Made by a program: the position numbers and the translations under genes. Shown in pieces: positions 12,900 to 23,399 of a DNA stretch of 64,000 bases. The notes under the pieces were generated by a model. That model was given only the letters and a program-made list of their open reading frames with translations. It did not search any database and was not told the DNA's origin. The stretch comes from Hirudinaria manillensis (lineage: Eukaryota; Annelida; Clitellata; Hirudinida; Hirudinidae): the NCBI GenBank assembly GCA_034509925.1, contig CM067532.1, forward strand, positions 7,595,180-7,659,179, in the 5' to 3' direction. Numbering within the stretch: position 1 is the first letter of the stretch; the number at the start of each line of letters is the position of its first letter.

Positions 12900-14575
12900 A
12901 ATATTAATGTAATATAATAATTATAAATTTTAATTAATGTTTTCTTACAAATTTAAATACCATAGAAGCTGGCAACAGACACTTTATGAAGCGCTTTATT
13001 CACACAATAAACGAGATTTATCCATTTATGAAGAAAAAGAGTTTGAATCTCATTTTTAAGCCTTCGACGATTGTTTGAACTTTGAATTATTTCAAGGTGC
13101 TTGGAATTTGGTGGAGAAACTGAAAACTGGATTTCAATTTAGGAGTATCGCATTTCTGGAGTCGAATTGACGAATATTTGAAACAAAAAAGGGAAATAAT
13201 TTTTTGAAATAATTCAATTAAACCAAAATACCTTAGGCCGAAAAAGTTTAAATTTTGTGAATAATTACATTAAAATTGTGAATAATTAAATTAAATTGAC
13301 AGTATTAGATATCAAATATGACGATTTTGTAAAAATATAGTTTAGATTTACTTAATCTGTTTATTTTTCTGAAAGAAATAGTTCTAATGTTCAGTTAAAA
13401 GATGGAAAACGAAAGAAAAATATTAAAACAAAAAAAAAATAAAAACAAGAACATGGCATTCAACCTCAAAGTATCAGGTTCAGTATCAAATTAGTTTTTT
13501 TTTAAGAAACGGAAATAATGGATTGACAACAAACAAACAAAGATTAAAAGTAAATTCAAAAAGGGATTTAATAATCAATTATTCGATTAATAAATTTATT
13601 TCTGCTGTAAAATTTAAAAAAAAATTCAAAAGGGGAGAAGCTGCTGCTGCGATAACAATGAAGGAGAAACAAAATTTCTGTTTCAATTAAGCTACTTGGA
13701 CAAATTTAAATTTATTTAATCGCATTATAATTTATGAATTCATTTATCATATTGTAATTTATGAATTTATTCATCAAATTAAAATTTATGAATTTATTTA
13801 ATCAATGCAAATCGATGCTGGCAGCAGATGATGGTCCGAATTTGTGGAATTTGCATTCCCGCTTTTTCATCTTGATACGAGGAAAGCACTGAAATCCAAC
13901 ATGGATCCAGAGCCATTTGTCTTTTTTCCGTTCATTTATTTCTATGATAAATATTTTCTTTCCAGGAAGAATCGTATCTTTTGATGTTCATTAACAAGTT
14001 TCAAGGATCGGAGCCATCGAGATTCAATCATTCTGTCTCAATTAGACTCGGTCCGATTATTATTATTATTATTATTAATTATATATTTATATTTTATTTA
14101 TTTTTTGATAAAAATGATTTTTATTAATTCTTCGAAATCGATCGTGATGGATCGATTGGAAAATGCCGAGGAAGAAAATATATTTCGTCGGGTTTTTTTT
14201 TCTTAATTTAATCCTTTTAGACGTCATGATCAAATTCGTCTCTCGTCACGGAAGAATGTCGTCTGGAGGCAACGTCATCCGGCACTTAGGCAGCCTGGAA
14301 AAATATCCTTTTCACGGAGAATCTTTCACGTCGACACGACACGAAATGCGAAACTCATGCAATATTCAGATGGAGAGAAGCCACGTGCAATTGTATCGTT
14401 TGTTGTTTGAGTTGTCGCTAATTTGCTGCTCCTGTTGTTGCAGTAGTATTAGTAGTAGTAGTAGTAGTAATGGAACCGTAAACGGACTAAAAGACAATAG
14501 CTCATTTTCTAACTCTTAGAATTTCTTTTTCTCTCGGACAATTTTATTAAATTATTATTTATTAATAATTTTATT
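12900..14575. other. AT-rich intergenic DNA, one weak ORF island
   Basis: Nothing recognisable. A less AT-rich island at about 14165-14420 contains an ORF ending in a Ser/Cys-rich microsatellite stretch (AGT repeats 14443-14468) without known motifs. Confidence 0.5.
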
Positions 14576-14578
14576 ATT

Positions 14579-15025
14579 GCGATGGTCCTAGGGTGATCCC
14601 TGACCCAATGGAGGACCTAAAATATTAGATGAGGTAGATGGTTGATGTGATCTTGCGGATTGTTCAGGGCTGAATAAAATGTTCAATAGTTTCGAACTAC
14701 TAATGCTATGGTCCCAGGGTGATCCCTGACCCGAATGGAGACTTTAATTATTAGGCGAGAACTTGTTTTTGCTGAGAGTTTTAGAAAGTATCAGCGCTGA
14801 ATAAAATGTTAAAAAGTAGTACATGGAGAAAGGACAGAAGATCGGACCGCAAAAGGCGGAATATAACTTTTAATGTTTAAATAAGAAATATTTTAGTCAA
14901 ATTTTTGCATTTTTAATGCTATGGTCCTAGGGTGACCCCTGACCTGAAAGGGGACCTTAAATATTAGGCGAGGACTTGTTTTTGCTGATGGTTTTATAGA
15001 TTGTCACAGGGCTAAATAAAATGTA
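14579..15025 (+). mobile_element. Three head-to-tail LINE 3' UTR-like units
   Basis: Three same-strand units (about 14581-14690, 14703-14812, 14917-15025) each begin with ATGGTCCYAGGGTGAYCCCTG (a CAGGG/CTAGGG-type hairpin), continue through a GGACCTTAAATATTAGGCGA block and end in GGGCTGAATAAAATGT or a close variant. The same order (GGG-N4-CCC hairpin, a GGACCTAAAATTATT-like block, GGGCT(G)AATAAAA end) occurs in the 3' UTR of the RLE LINE at 1530-1650 and, in reverse complement, at 48664-48820. No ORF accompanies them. They may be stacked truncated LINE insertions or a SINE using the LINE tail. Confidence 0.7.
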
Positions 15026-15029
15026 AGAG

Positions 15030-17870
15030 TATTAGTTGTTTTGGTGAAAGTAGTTGTTGTTATTTTTGTTGTTTAAAAAACAAACAAACCTTTAAAATCA
15101 TTTTTAAATCATTTTTGTCTTAAAAAATGTTTGAGGCAGTTCGACGTATGGTTGGAGTCAGTAGTTGGGCAATAATTTTAAACTTTAATTTATTTATTTT
15201 ATTCAGAATAATTAAAAATTCAATTATTTGGTTCTTTACATAAATCATTTATTAAATATTCATTGAATGAAAATTACACATTCTTTGAAATAAATATTCA
15301 TATTTGTTTTCATTAATTTACTAAAATAAATTAAGTGATAATAATAATAATAATAGTAATAATAATAAATATTTCGCGGACAATGGAGTCCCGGAGCAAA
15401 AAGCTGCCAGCAACGTATGAAGTGGATTCGTTGAACCCTCACCAGAGGTCGCGACCTTTCCACTTGAACCTGACACCAAGTTAGTGAGTATTTATGGTCA
15501 TGAGGTTGCCTCGAATAATCACTATCATAACCAATGCGATCCTCCTCATCATCGTCGTCATCGTCATCATCATCATCATCGTCGTCGTTGTCATCAACGT
15601 CGTCATCATCATCGTCCTTTTTGTTTTTGTCAACAAGTTTTCTCGTCGAGTGCAAGAACTTCGAACAATTCTTTAGAAAAATTATTTGCGAAATCAAAGT
15701 TGAGAACGAAGTTAAAGAAATATTTTCTAGTGGGATTTAAAAAAAAAATATTTAAAAAACAAAACCGGAAACTTTGAAGAAAGGAAGGAAGGACGGACGG
15801 ACGGACGGAAATGAAAGTGAATCACAGTTTTGTCCATCCACGTCGAATGCAGCAAACCAAAGGATGGCAATCAGTCTCTCGATCAAGTAATAAACATTTA
15901 AATGGAATTTAAAAGTTTAAAATATTTAAAAGTCTAAAATAGCTTTTTTTATTTTATTTTATTTATTTGTTTGTTTCTTTTTTTTTGCGAATTAGGGACG
16001 CTTCGGGGAGAAGCAGAGCATCTCCTTTAGCGATTTATTGTTGTTGTTGTCGTCTCGTAACAACTTCAACAACAGCTTCTGCAACATTTCCACGCAGGAA
16101 TTTGTGCAATTTTGACTTTAAATGTTAACTCTAAAAATTATTGAAATTTTTGCTTCAAACTTTTACTTTGTCTTGCATGGTCGAAACGTAAACAAACAAA
16201 ATATGGAAATACCGGAGCAGATTATCAATATTTTTTAATCAATGTTTACAAATTACTAGTATTTCCAAGTTACCAATGTTTACAGGTTAACAACATTTGC
16301 AAGTTACCAATTGTTACTAAGTTGAGAACATACTAATTTCGTTTGGTTTACTTTTTGTAGTTTTAGAAAATTTCAGAATTGTTTGAGCTTCTTGCTGCAG
16401 CACTCGATTAATATAAAAACATCGAATTAATTATAATTATGCAGTAGATTTGTTAGTCAGTCAGTCATAGAGGAAAATAGTAAAGTTATCAATTTTAATA
16501 GTTAAGTTATTTATTTATTTTATTTATTTTTCCAAACAAAATGAAGGGTCATCTGATGACCACTTACATATTTTGTAATAGCGTTAGACGACAGAAATAG
16601 AGTGAAACAGAAACAAGCAACATTGTCAACAGAAATTCAAGTTACTAATTTTAATAGTTAAGTTACTAATTTTAAATCACCAGGAGAAAGGTCAGCACAA
16701 GCGTAAGTTCGTAAGTGGTTCGTAAGTCACAAACAAGGAAATCCCAGAAATTGTGTGTTCTTTCCAGAAGCCACTAAATTATTTCTGAAACGGAATTCCA
16801 TGGAAAAAATATTTCGTTGGAAAAAGTTGAAAATTTCCGAGATTCCGAGCGAAATGTTGACGATTTATTAGGAAAATGGTTTTAAATTGGTCTCTTAAGC
16901 GCTCGTAACAAATCAAAAACACTTTAATTGTTCGTTTTCAATTTAATTTCTCTTTAATGCTAAAAATTCTAAAATAAGAATAAAAGTTAAATAATATTTT
17001 CCATTAAATCATAGAAATACCATGGAATCCCAGAATCTCCATCGTAAACGAATGAATGTTTTTTTTTTTTTGGTTTACCAACCGAAATCTCCGATGTGCA
17101 AGTCGTGAGGGAAGCGTATAGCGGTCATAAAATTGTTGAAATATCAGAAGTCCTGAGATATTTATGCCCCTGCACTGCACCGTGGTTTGGTTGCGTGGTT
17201 GCTTGTCTTTTGCTTTTACGACCAAACTGGGATTTCAGCTTCAAATTTTTCAATTTCGAAGGGTCGCCACAATGCCAGGATCTCGTAAACATTCGTACCG
17301 ATTTGTATGTTGCAAGCGTAGAGGCATGCATATGTATGTTTATAATTTTACATGTATTTTATGTTTGTCTGTAATTCGATGCAGGAAATATGAGTTTTTA
17401 ATAGGACGAGAAAAAGCAAACTAACTATTCTCAGAATCGATACCATCAATGGTTCTGAACATAAAATCTTCTTTTGGCATCTTTTGTCGTTTGTGATTTT
17501 CCCTCTTTTTGATTGATTCGACAGCAACAACCACAACCAACAAATGCAACAACAGGAACAGTGGCAAAAACAATCCATACTCCATATTGCATTCTTTGTA
17601 TCATCTCTGTCATAACAAGACTAGTACAAAATATTCATCATCATTGCCATTATCATCGTCACCATCATCGTCACCATCGTCGTCATCACAAGATATTAGT
17701 GATTCAGTGATACGGATGAGATCAGACGTGGGCACGAATTAAACGTTTCCAGAGCACAGTATAATAATATCGTATAAAATAACACTGCAACTGCCTAATT
17801 ACATTACATCTAGTAACATGGCATTACGTAACAACATTACGTATAATAGTATTGCATACAATAACAATAC
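15030..17870. other. AT-rich intergenic DNA with (GTC/ATC)n and GGAC tracts
   Basis: No supported gene. TAA repeats at 15338-15368, an ATC/GTC tract at 15540-15620 and GGAA/GGAC units at 15783-15809. An open, less AT-rich stretch at 17080-17420 shows no recognisable domain. CAT/CGT repeats run at 17630-17700. Confidence 0.5.
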
Positions 17871-17874
17871 ATAA

Positions 17875-18173
17875 TGTAATAACCCAGGGTCCTCAAACTA
17901 ATTATAGAAGGACAGGTTTATTGAAAGTTGTCAGATGGCTTGGAAGATGTAAAATGCTTAATTGATTAAGTCTTGAAATCTGCTGTTTCTATTACTCTCT
18001 CGCTCTACTTTCCGATATAAATCCATTTGTCAAAGGTACATAACCAAAGAGTCTGAATAGCACCAATTTAATTCTCAAATTATATTGCCACTAAATTTAA
18101 TTAATTATTAAAATAATTAATCGGCAATATAATTTTAAATATTATTCAATTTATTGGATCTAGGGATCCAACA
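17875..18173 (-). repeat. LTR of copy 1 (3' LTR in element sense)
   Basis: 299 bp, TGTAATAACCCAGG...GGGATCCAACA on the plus strand. It matches 19404-19702 with one substitution that I can see. The internal SAP ORF reads 39 bp into it. Confidence 0.93.
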
Positions 18174-19322
18174 CTGCCCCCTCCTTAAATCTGTTCGTCC
18201 CGAACAGACATCTATTCCCATTTTCATTTTTACTCTCGGAATAGGATCCGATCTTCCAACAATCTCATGGCTGCAAATCCCAGATCCATTTGCTTTGCCA
18301 TCTTCTGGGATTTCTGTTTCCCCCCTTTTACTTCTGGGTCCCGCAAGTTTCAGTCGCGGAACATCGCCATTTCTATGCTCAACCTCCTGCTCCACCATGC
18401 CGCCAGATCTCAGACTCTCTACAGGATCACCTGCTCCACTCTCAATGCTAGGCATTGTCTCGAAATCCCGAGCACTCCCTTCTGTGATCTCCAATGGAGC
18501 CGAAACATCTGCAGGCTCCACTGACTTAGCTGATTCGATGGGCTCCGCTGGTAGATCCGCGGACACCCCCGAAGACTCCACAGTTCCAATCGATCTCAAG
18601 GGCTTCGCCGGCAAATCCACGTGACTCATCAGTAACTCCTCGGGCTGCACCAACAACTCCACATGATCCACCGGCAATCCCACAGGCTCCTCCGAAAGTT
18701 CCACTTGCTCCACTAAAACCTCCGTGAGCTCTCTGGGCCCTGCTGACGACTTGACCTGATCTGGTAACTCTATGGGCTCCAACGTCGAGTTCCCTAAGTC
18801 TGCCATCACGCACAGAGCTTCTGGAGACACACACGCACTGTGGTTGGATGTGCCCTCTAATGACTCCATCCCAACGCTGCCAGAAACGGTACCTGGAACA
18901 ACGGACATGATTTGTTCCTCGTTGGTAACCTTTTTGCAGAGTTCCTCTCCTTGTTCTTCGCAAGATGGAAGCACCACTTTGCTCTCCTCAAAAGAACCAA
19001 CAGGACTCTTCTCGGCAGAGTCTTCACCCGAATCCAACGAGACATCCTGGCATGGAACCGCTCTGTTTTTCAAATCACCCCTAATACTCCTAATACATTC
19101 CCTCATCTCATCTACGGACTTTTTCATAAAATCAAGAAATTCATCCATCTTTTTATGGGATGGATTCTCGAATTCGTATTCCTCTGGGTCATGGCCATTC
19201 TCTGTCAGCCATGTCCCAAGTCGCTCTCGTATCTCAGCTTTCGTGCCTTTCCAATCCAGGCCACGCTCTCTCAATTCTTGTCTCAATCGAGGCACGTACA
19301 ATTCATCCAAGTACTTCGGCAT
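18135..19322 (-). CDS. SAP-domain gag-like protein of LTR element, 395 aa
   Basis: Starts at ATG 19322, 82 bp after the 5' LTR, and stops at 18135 inside the 3' LTR. Residues about 4-40 form a SAP-type helix-turn-helix (LDELYVPRLRQELRERGL, then G-TKAEIRERL), a DNA-binding fold that also occurs at the N-terminus of some Gypsy-type gag proteins (known of the family). A predicted helical segment follows (DEFLDFMKKSVDEM, about 58-75), then a long acidic region rich in Glu, Ser, Val and Pro with degenerate repeats of the type LPV-V-LLV-PEELL. I see no CCHC knuckle, protease DTG or RT motif. It may bind DNA or package the element RNA; this role is inferred. The coding sequence is intact, without frameshift. 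Confidence 0.82.
   Translation of the reverse strand: MPKYLDELYVPRLRQELRERGLDWKGTKAEIRERLGTWLTENGHDPEEYEFENPSHKKMDEFLDFMKKSVDEMRECIRSIRGDLKNRAVPCQDVSLDSGEDSAEKSPVGSFEESKVVLPSCEEQGEELCKKVTNEEQIMSVVPGTVSGSVGMESLEGTSNHSACVSPEALCVMADLGNSTLEPIELPDQVKSSAGPRELTEVLVEQVELSEEPVGLPVDHVELLVQPEELLMSHVDLPAKPLRSIGTVESSGVSADLPAEPIESAKSVEPADVSAPLEITEGSARDFETMPSIESGAGDPVESLRSGGMVEQEVEHRNGDVPRLKLAGPRSKRGETEIPEDGKANGSGICSHEIVGRSDPIPRVKMKMGIDVCSGRTDLRRGQCWIPRSNKLNNI
18174..18187 (-). promoter_or_regulatory. Polypurine tract of copy 1
   Basis: On the minus strand, AAGGAGGGGGCAG lies immediately 5' of the TGTTGGATCC start of the 3' LTR: the expected plus-strand primer position. It also lies within the SAP ORF, encoding Arg-Arg-Gly-Gln. 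Confidence 0.8.
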
Positions 19323-19383
19323 CGTTCACTTTTCAACTAAACAAGCTTCTACTTTAGTTACTTTTGGATACCCTTTAACTCTA

Positions 19384-19402
19384 AATCCCACTCCTGACAC
19401 CA
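19384..19402 (-). promoter_or_regulatory. tRNA-Leu-type primer-binding site of copy 1
   Basis: Minus-strand TGGTGTCAGGAGTGGGAT starts one base after the 5' LTR. It is complementary to the 3' end of an animal tRNA-Leu (CAG/CAA type, ending ATCCCACTCCTGACA plus CCA). The tRNA match is from general knowledge, not a search. Confidence 0.75.
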
Positions 19403-19403
19403 A

Positions 19404-19702
19404 TGTAATAACCCAGGGTCCTCAAACTAATTATAGAAGGACAGGTTTATTGAAAGTTGTCAGATGGCTTGGAAGATGTAAAATGCTTAATTGATTAAGT
19501 CTTGAAATCTGCTGTTTCTATTACTCTCTCGCTCTACTTTCCGATATAAATCCATTTGTCAAAGGTACATAACCAAAGAGTCTGAATAGCACCAATTTAA
19601 TTCTCAAATTATATTGCCACTAAATTTAATTAATTATTAAAATAATTAATCGGCAGTATAATTTTAAATATTATTCAATTTATTGGATCTAGGGATCCAA
19701 CA
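19404..19702 (-). repeat. LTR of copy 1 (5' LTR in element sense)
   Basis: 299 bp, near-identical to 17875-18173, TG...CA ends. It would carry the element promoter. Confidence 0.93.
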
Positions 19703-19934
19703 ATAAGATGACTTTGTATATGATAACATTGCAAATGACAACAAACACAGCACATAAAAACATATACAACATATACAATATAAATGACAACAAAAACATC
19801 AACATTGGCTAGGAATTCTTGGGATAAAAACTGTCGTCTGTGAGAAATGAAATATTGCAACAAAATATTTAATATTAATCCTAGCTCTCGTGCATTTTCG
19901 AACAAAATATTTTTATCAGCAAACAACAACAACA

Positions 19935-19943
19935 ATAATAATG

Positions 19944-19997
<54 letters not shown>
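19935..19997. repeat. (AAT)n microsatellite
   Basis: About 20 AAT units in a nearly uninterrupted run. Part of the window-wide TAA/TTA microsatellite family. Confidence 0.9.
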
Positions 19998-19999
<2 letters not shown>

Positions 20000-20000
<1 letters not shown>

Positions 20001-20830
20001 AATCATATATATTTATTATATATATAGATGATATGTATAATATCATCTCTGGAAATAAGATCATGTGCAACGTAAACATATGAAACAATTTTTTGTTTAT
20101 TTAGTTTAGGAAATCTTTAAAAAGTCATAAATTCACAAAATCCATTTCATTGCAACCAATTATAATATAAAAACATAATTTTTTAAAAATGAAAGAATTT
20201 AACGGTTAAATGTTTATTAAGTGTTTTAAAATAAATGACGAATGATTATTTTTAATTATTATTATTAATGATTATTATTAATTATTTAAAATTAAATTAA
20301 AATAATTAATTAATTATATTAAATAATATAAATTATATAACATAACAAATTGTATAAAATAATTAATAAATTATTTGTCATTTTGATAAAATCTACTACT
20401 AACTATTATAAAATGAATTTTTCAAATGATTTTTTAATAGAAATTTTCATTTATTTCAATTTTAATTAAATTTTAATTTAATTAAAAATTTGATTTAATT
20501 AAAATTTAAAAACAACTTATAATTTAATTTCAATTTTTAAAATTTAATAATATAAATAAAGCGCATTTAAATAAAAGAAAAAAAAACTTTAAATTAAATT
20601 TTAAAAATAAACTTGTAAATAAAAACTGGGTCAGCAATTTTCCTGATTCAAAAATTTTTGTGACGTCATCACTGGTGACGTCACGAAGCTGAAATTAAAA
20701 TATTTCCTTTTCAGAACCTGGTGTCAAATTACACCGCGAAAATTCCAAGGGACGCCATTTTGGGTGGAATTAACATAAGAACTTTGATTTCAATTTGCTT
20801 TGATGAGGCTGCTTGATTTATAGAAACTGT
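20000..20830. other. AT-rich intergenic DNA, nothing recognised
   Basis: Nearly pure A/T for most of its length. A brief complex stretch at 20640-20770 includes TGACGTCATCACTGGTGACG, an inverted repeat with a CRE-like TGACGTCA. Confidence 0.5.
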
Positions 20831-20835
20831 TTCGT

Positions 20836-20838
20836 TGC

Positions 20839-20893
<55 letters not shown>

Positions 20894-20909
20894 GTTGTTG
20901 TTATTATTA

Positions 20910-20953
<44 letters not shown>

Positions 20954-20963
20954 TTTATTGTTA

Positions 20964-21021
<58 letters not shown>
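20836..21021. repeat. (TTA)n microsatellite, about 185 bp
   Basis: A long (ATT)n run with scattered GTT and TTT interruptions. The open frames (poly-Ile, poly-Leu) are artefacts. Confidence 0.95.
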
Positions 21022-21210
21022 CACTATTTCATATTCGCAATTATAAAAGTAATGAAGTAAATTAAAATTTCATATGCGTATATGAAATTGCTTTCAAATG
21101 GTTATTTACAATAAAATATTTAATTATTTATTTCAAACTGAATGATTAATTGTTACAAAAATTATGTATAACGAGATTATAATCGTGACTTTGATTTATA
21201 GAGACTATAT

Positions 21211-21292
21211 TATATTAAACAAATATTAAATAAATATAATATTAAACAAATATTAAATAAATATAATATTAAACAAATATTAAATAAAATCT
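21211..21292. repeat. 27-bp minisatellite, about 3 units
   Basis: Units of ATTAAACAAATATTAAATAA plus ATATAAT, almost identical between repeats. Confidence 0.85.
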
Positions 21293-21949
21293 CACGCAAC
21301 GTTTGTTTAAAAATGTTTTAGAAATAATTTTCAACTTGTTTTCGTTGAAATAAAAATAAAATCTTTCGTCACGTGAATTTAATTCAAAGTTCAGTGAGAC
21401 TTTCACGGACTGTGAAGAGAACATTTTGGATTATATAATAAAATGTATTAAAATAAATTACAAATAATTTTAAAATATAATTTAAAATGTACTCAAATAT
21501 ACTAAAGTATATTAAAATATATTTTATAATATAATTTGAAATTTAGAAAATGTGTTATTCCACCTTGACCAAAATTATGAAGTGCATTGAGGCTGAAATT
21601 AATCGCATTCTTGGACATCATCATCATCATCAGCTGTTTCATTATAAAAGAACAACATTGCAATCACTATCGCCGTCATCATCAATCATTATCATTACCC
21701 TCATCATCATCATCGTCATCGTCATCATCACCAGCACTTATCTCAACCCATCCAATGCCAGCGTATCCACATCAGCCATTAATTTCAGTCCGACGATTCA
21801 AACGAGTTTCCAACTAATCATTCTTTGGATTCAGTCGACCGTGACGGCAGAGGCACCGTGCAGCAGACGGATTGATGGCGCCCTGGTTCATTTACAATCT
21901 GCCCGCTAGGGCACGGATGCTGGAGAAGGCGATGGAAATTGTCCTTTGG

Positions 21950-22018
21950 AAGCAAATACAGGGACAGACGGACGGACGGATGGATGGATGGATGGACGGA
22001 CGGATGGATGGATGGAAT
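21950..22018. repeat. (GGAC/GGAT)n tract
   Basis: Tetranucleotide repeats of GGAC and GGAT mixed, a short relative of the big arrays at 11.3 and 59.5 kb. Confidence 0.85.
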
Positions 22019-22359
22019 GTGAAATGGCGTGTTTACCAAAAACGGAAGTCTCGAATTTGTTGATGAAAATGATTTCTTTGCATGACACAAAACACAAAAA
22101 GGAAAGAAAAAGTGGAGTAAAATCATTTGCTTTTCTTCATGTTTTTTTAGTTTCTCTTTCACGTTTCTTCTGATGCTTAGTTAAATATTTTTTATTACTT
22201 ATTTTTGGATGTTTTATTGAATTTAAATTTAAAAATCAAAAACACGGAATGTTTTAGAAAAGTGCTTATAGGTGTCAGCTTTGTGATTTGCTTCTGCATC
22301 CCATCACGAATGTCACTGCAACGACATTTTGAACGCATTTTAGAAACTGAAATTTCATT

Positions 22360-22562
22360 TTATTTATTGAATTATTTTTATAGAATTACTTTAATAAATT
22401 ATTTTTATAGAATTATTTTAATAAATTATTTTTATGGAATCATTTTAATAAATTATTTTTATTGAATTATTTTAATAAATTATTTTTATGGAATTATTTT
22501 AATAAATTATTTTTATGGAATTATTTTAATAAATTATTTTTATTGAATTATTTTAATAAATA
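22360..22562. repeat. 27-bp minisatellite, about 7 units
   Basis: Tandem units of TTTTAATAAATTATTTTTAT followed by NGAATTA, with variation TAG/TGG/TTG at one position. Confidence 0.9.
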
Positions 22563-22829
22563 ACCCCATCTTATCGTCATTAGTTAATCGGCCATCAACA
22601 GACGTTATGATGTTCTATTTGCGGATGGAAACCTCCGAGAATGCGGAGGCAAGAAGAAATTAATCGATGCTGACACGAAATAATAAATTAATTACAAACA
22701 AACGCAAGCGCCATCGTCGTCGTCTTCGTCATCATCACTAGCATAAGCATCATCATCATCATCATCAGATCGCAGCAATCGTGTTGAGAAATGAACATGG
22801 GACAGGAAAAAAAAAATATGCGAGGTTAA

Positions 22830-22992
22830 AATTCACAATCCATTTAGGAATGATCTTTCCACACGAGCGGATTACAAAGGAAATCCCTGAATTTACGGCC
22901 GCTTGAGCAATCGTGGCTTCCAGAAGGTCTCGTAAATCAACAAATGTAAATCTGGAACAGACAATGATTTCCAGAAAACCGCGTTTGTTCAT
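22830..22992 (-). other. Higher-complexity island with an open minus-strand frame
   Basis: About 55 residues of normal amino-acid mix are open on the minus strand (FLEIIVCSRFTFVDLRDLLE and onward). I recognise no family and cannot fix splice sites. It may be an exon or a conserved noncoding element. Confidence 0.2.
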
Positions 22993-23278
22993 TTATTAAA
23001 TTTACTACGACAACACCAACGACAATAGCAACAACATCCATACGACGACGACGATGGCGGCGACGGCGACAGCGACAACGTCCATAAGACGCGAACAGCC
23101 GCGACGACACTTCCCATTACCATAAAATAGTTAACAAGGATCTTAAAAAAAAGGAAACGAATTTACAATTTCATTTTCTTGAAAATTGAAACATTTCGTT
23201 AGTATTATCTAAAATTATTATATAAAATTTTTGTTGCATTATTTCTCATTTTTTTGAGATTAACTTTGCAGATATGCA

Positions 23279-23386
23279 TGGATAAATATAGGTTTAATAA
23301 ATATAGGTATAATAAATATAGGCGTATTAAATATAGGCATAATAAATATAGGCATAATAAATATAGGCATGATAAATATAGGTAAA
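23279..23386. repeat. 15-bp minisatellite, about 7 units
   Basis: Repeats of AATAAATATAGGCAT with small changes (GGTAT, GGCGT). The Ile-Pro-Ile-Phe-like minus frame is an artefact. Confidence 0.88.
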
Positions 23387-23399
23387 AGTTTTGTTTGGA

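Larger units (their letters stand above)
17871..19706 (-). mobile_element. Non-autonomous LTR retroelement, copy 1 (SAP-ORF only)
   Basis: A complete element bounded by two 299-bp direct LTRs (17875-18173 and 19404-19702) that begin TG and end CA, and by a 4-bp target duplication ATAA (17871-17874 and 19703-19706). In element sense (minus strand) the 5' LTR is the right-hand one. It is followed by a primer-binding site at 19384-19402, the SAP-domain ORF and a polypurine tract at 18174-18187. The internal region is only 1230 bp and has no protease, reverse transcriptase, RNase H or integrase, so mobilisation must depend on enzymes from a full-length relative elsewhere. I see one difference between the two LTRs (A/G in the CGGCARTATAAT segment), which implies recent insertion. 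Confidence 0.93.

Noticed and set aside
15260..15697. Acidic Asp-rich protein on the minus strand
   Set aside because: The Asp run is an ATC/GTC trinucleotide tract and the rest is A/T-rich noise.
18154..18624. Plus-strand open frames across the LTR elements (also 18772-19494 and 50952-51515)
   Set aside because: Antisense shadows of the SAP-domain ORF; no recognisable motif and the LTR/PBS/PPT orientation points to the minus strand.
20813..21065. Poly-Ile/poly-Leu open frames that look like membrane proteins
   Set aside because: (TTA)n microsatellite; the same applies to 45969-46262, 49615-49998 and 43183-43422.
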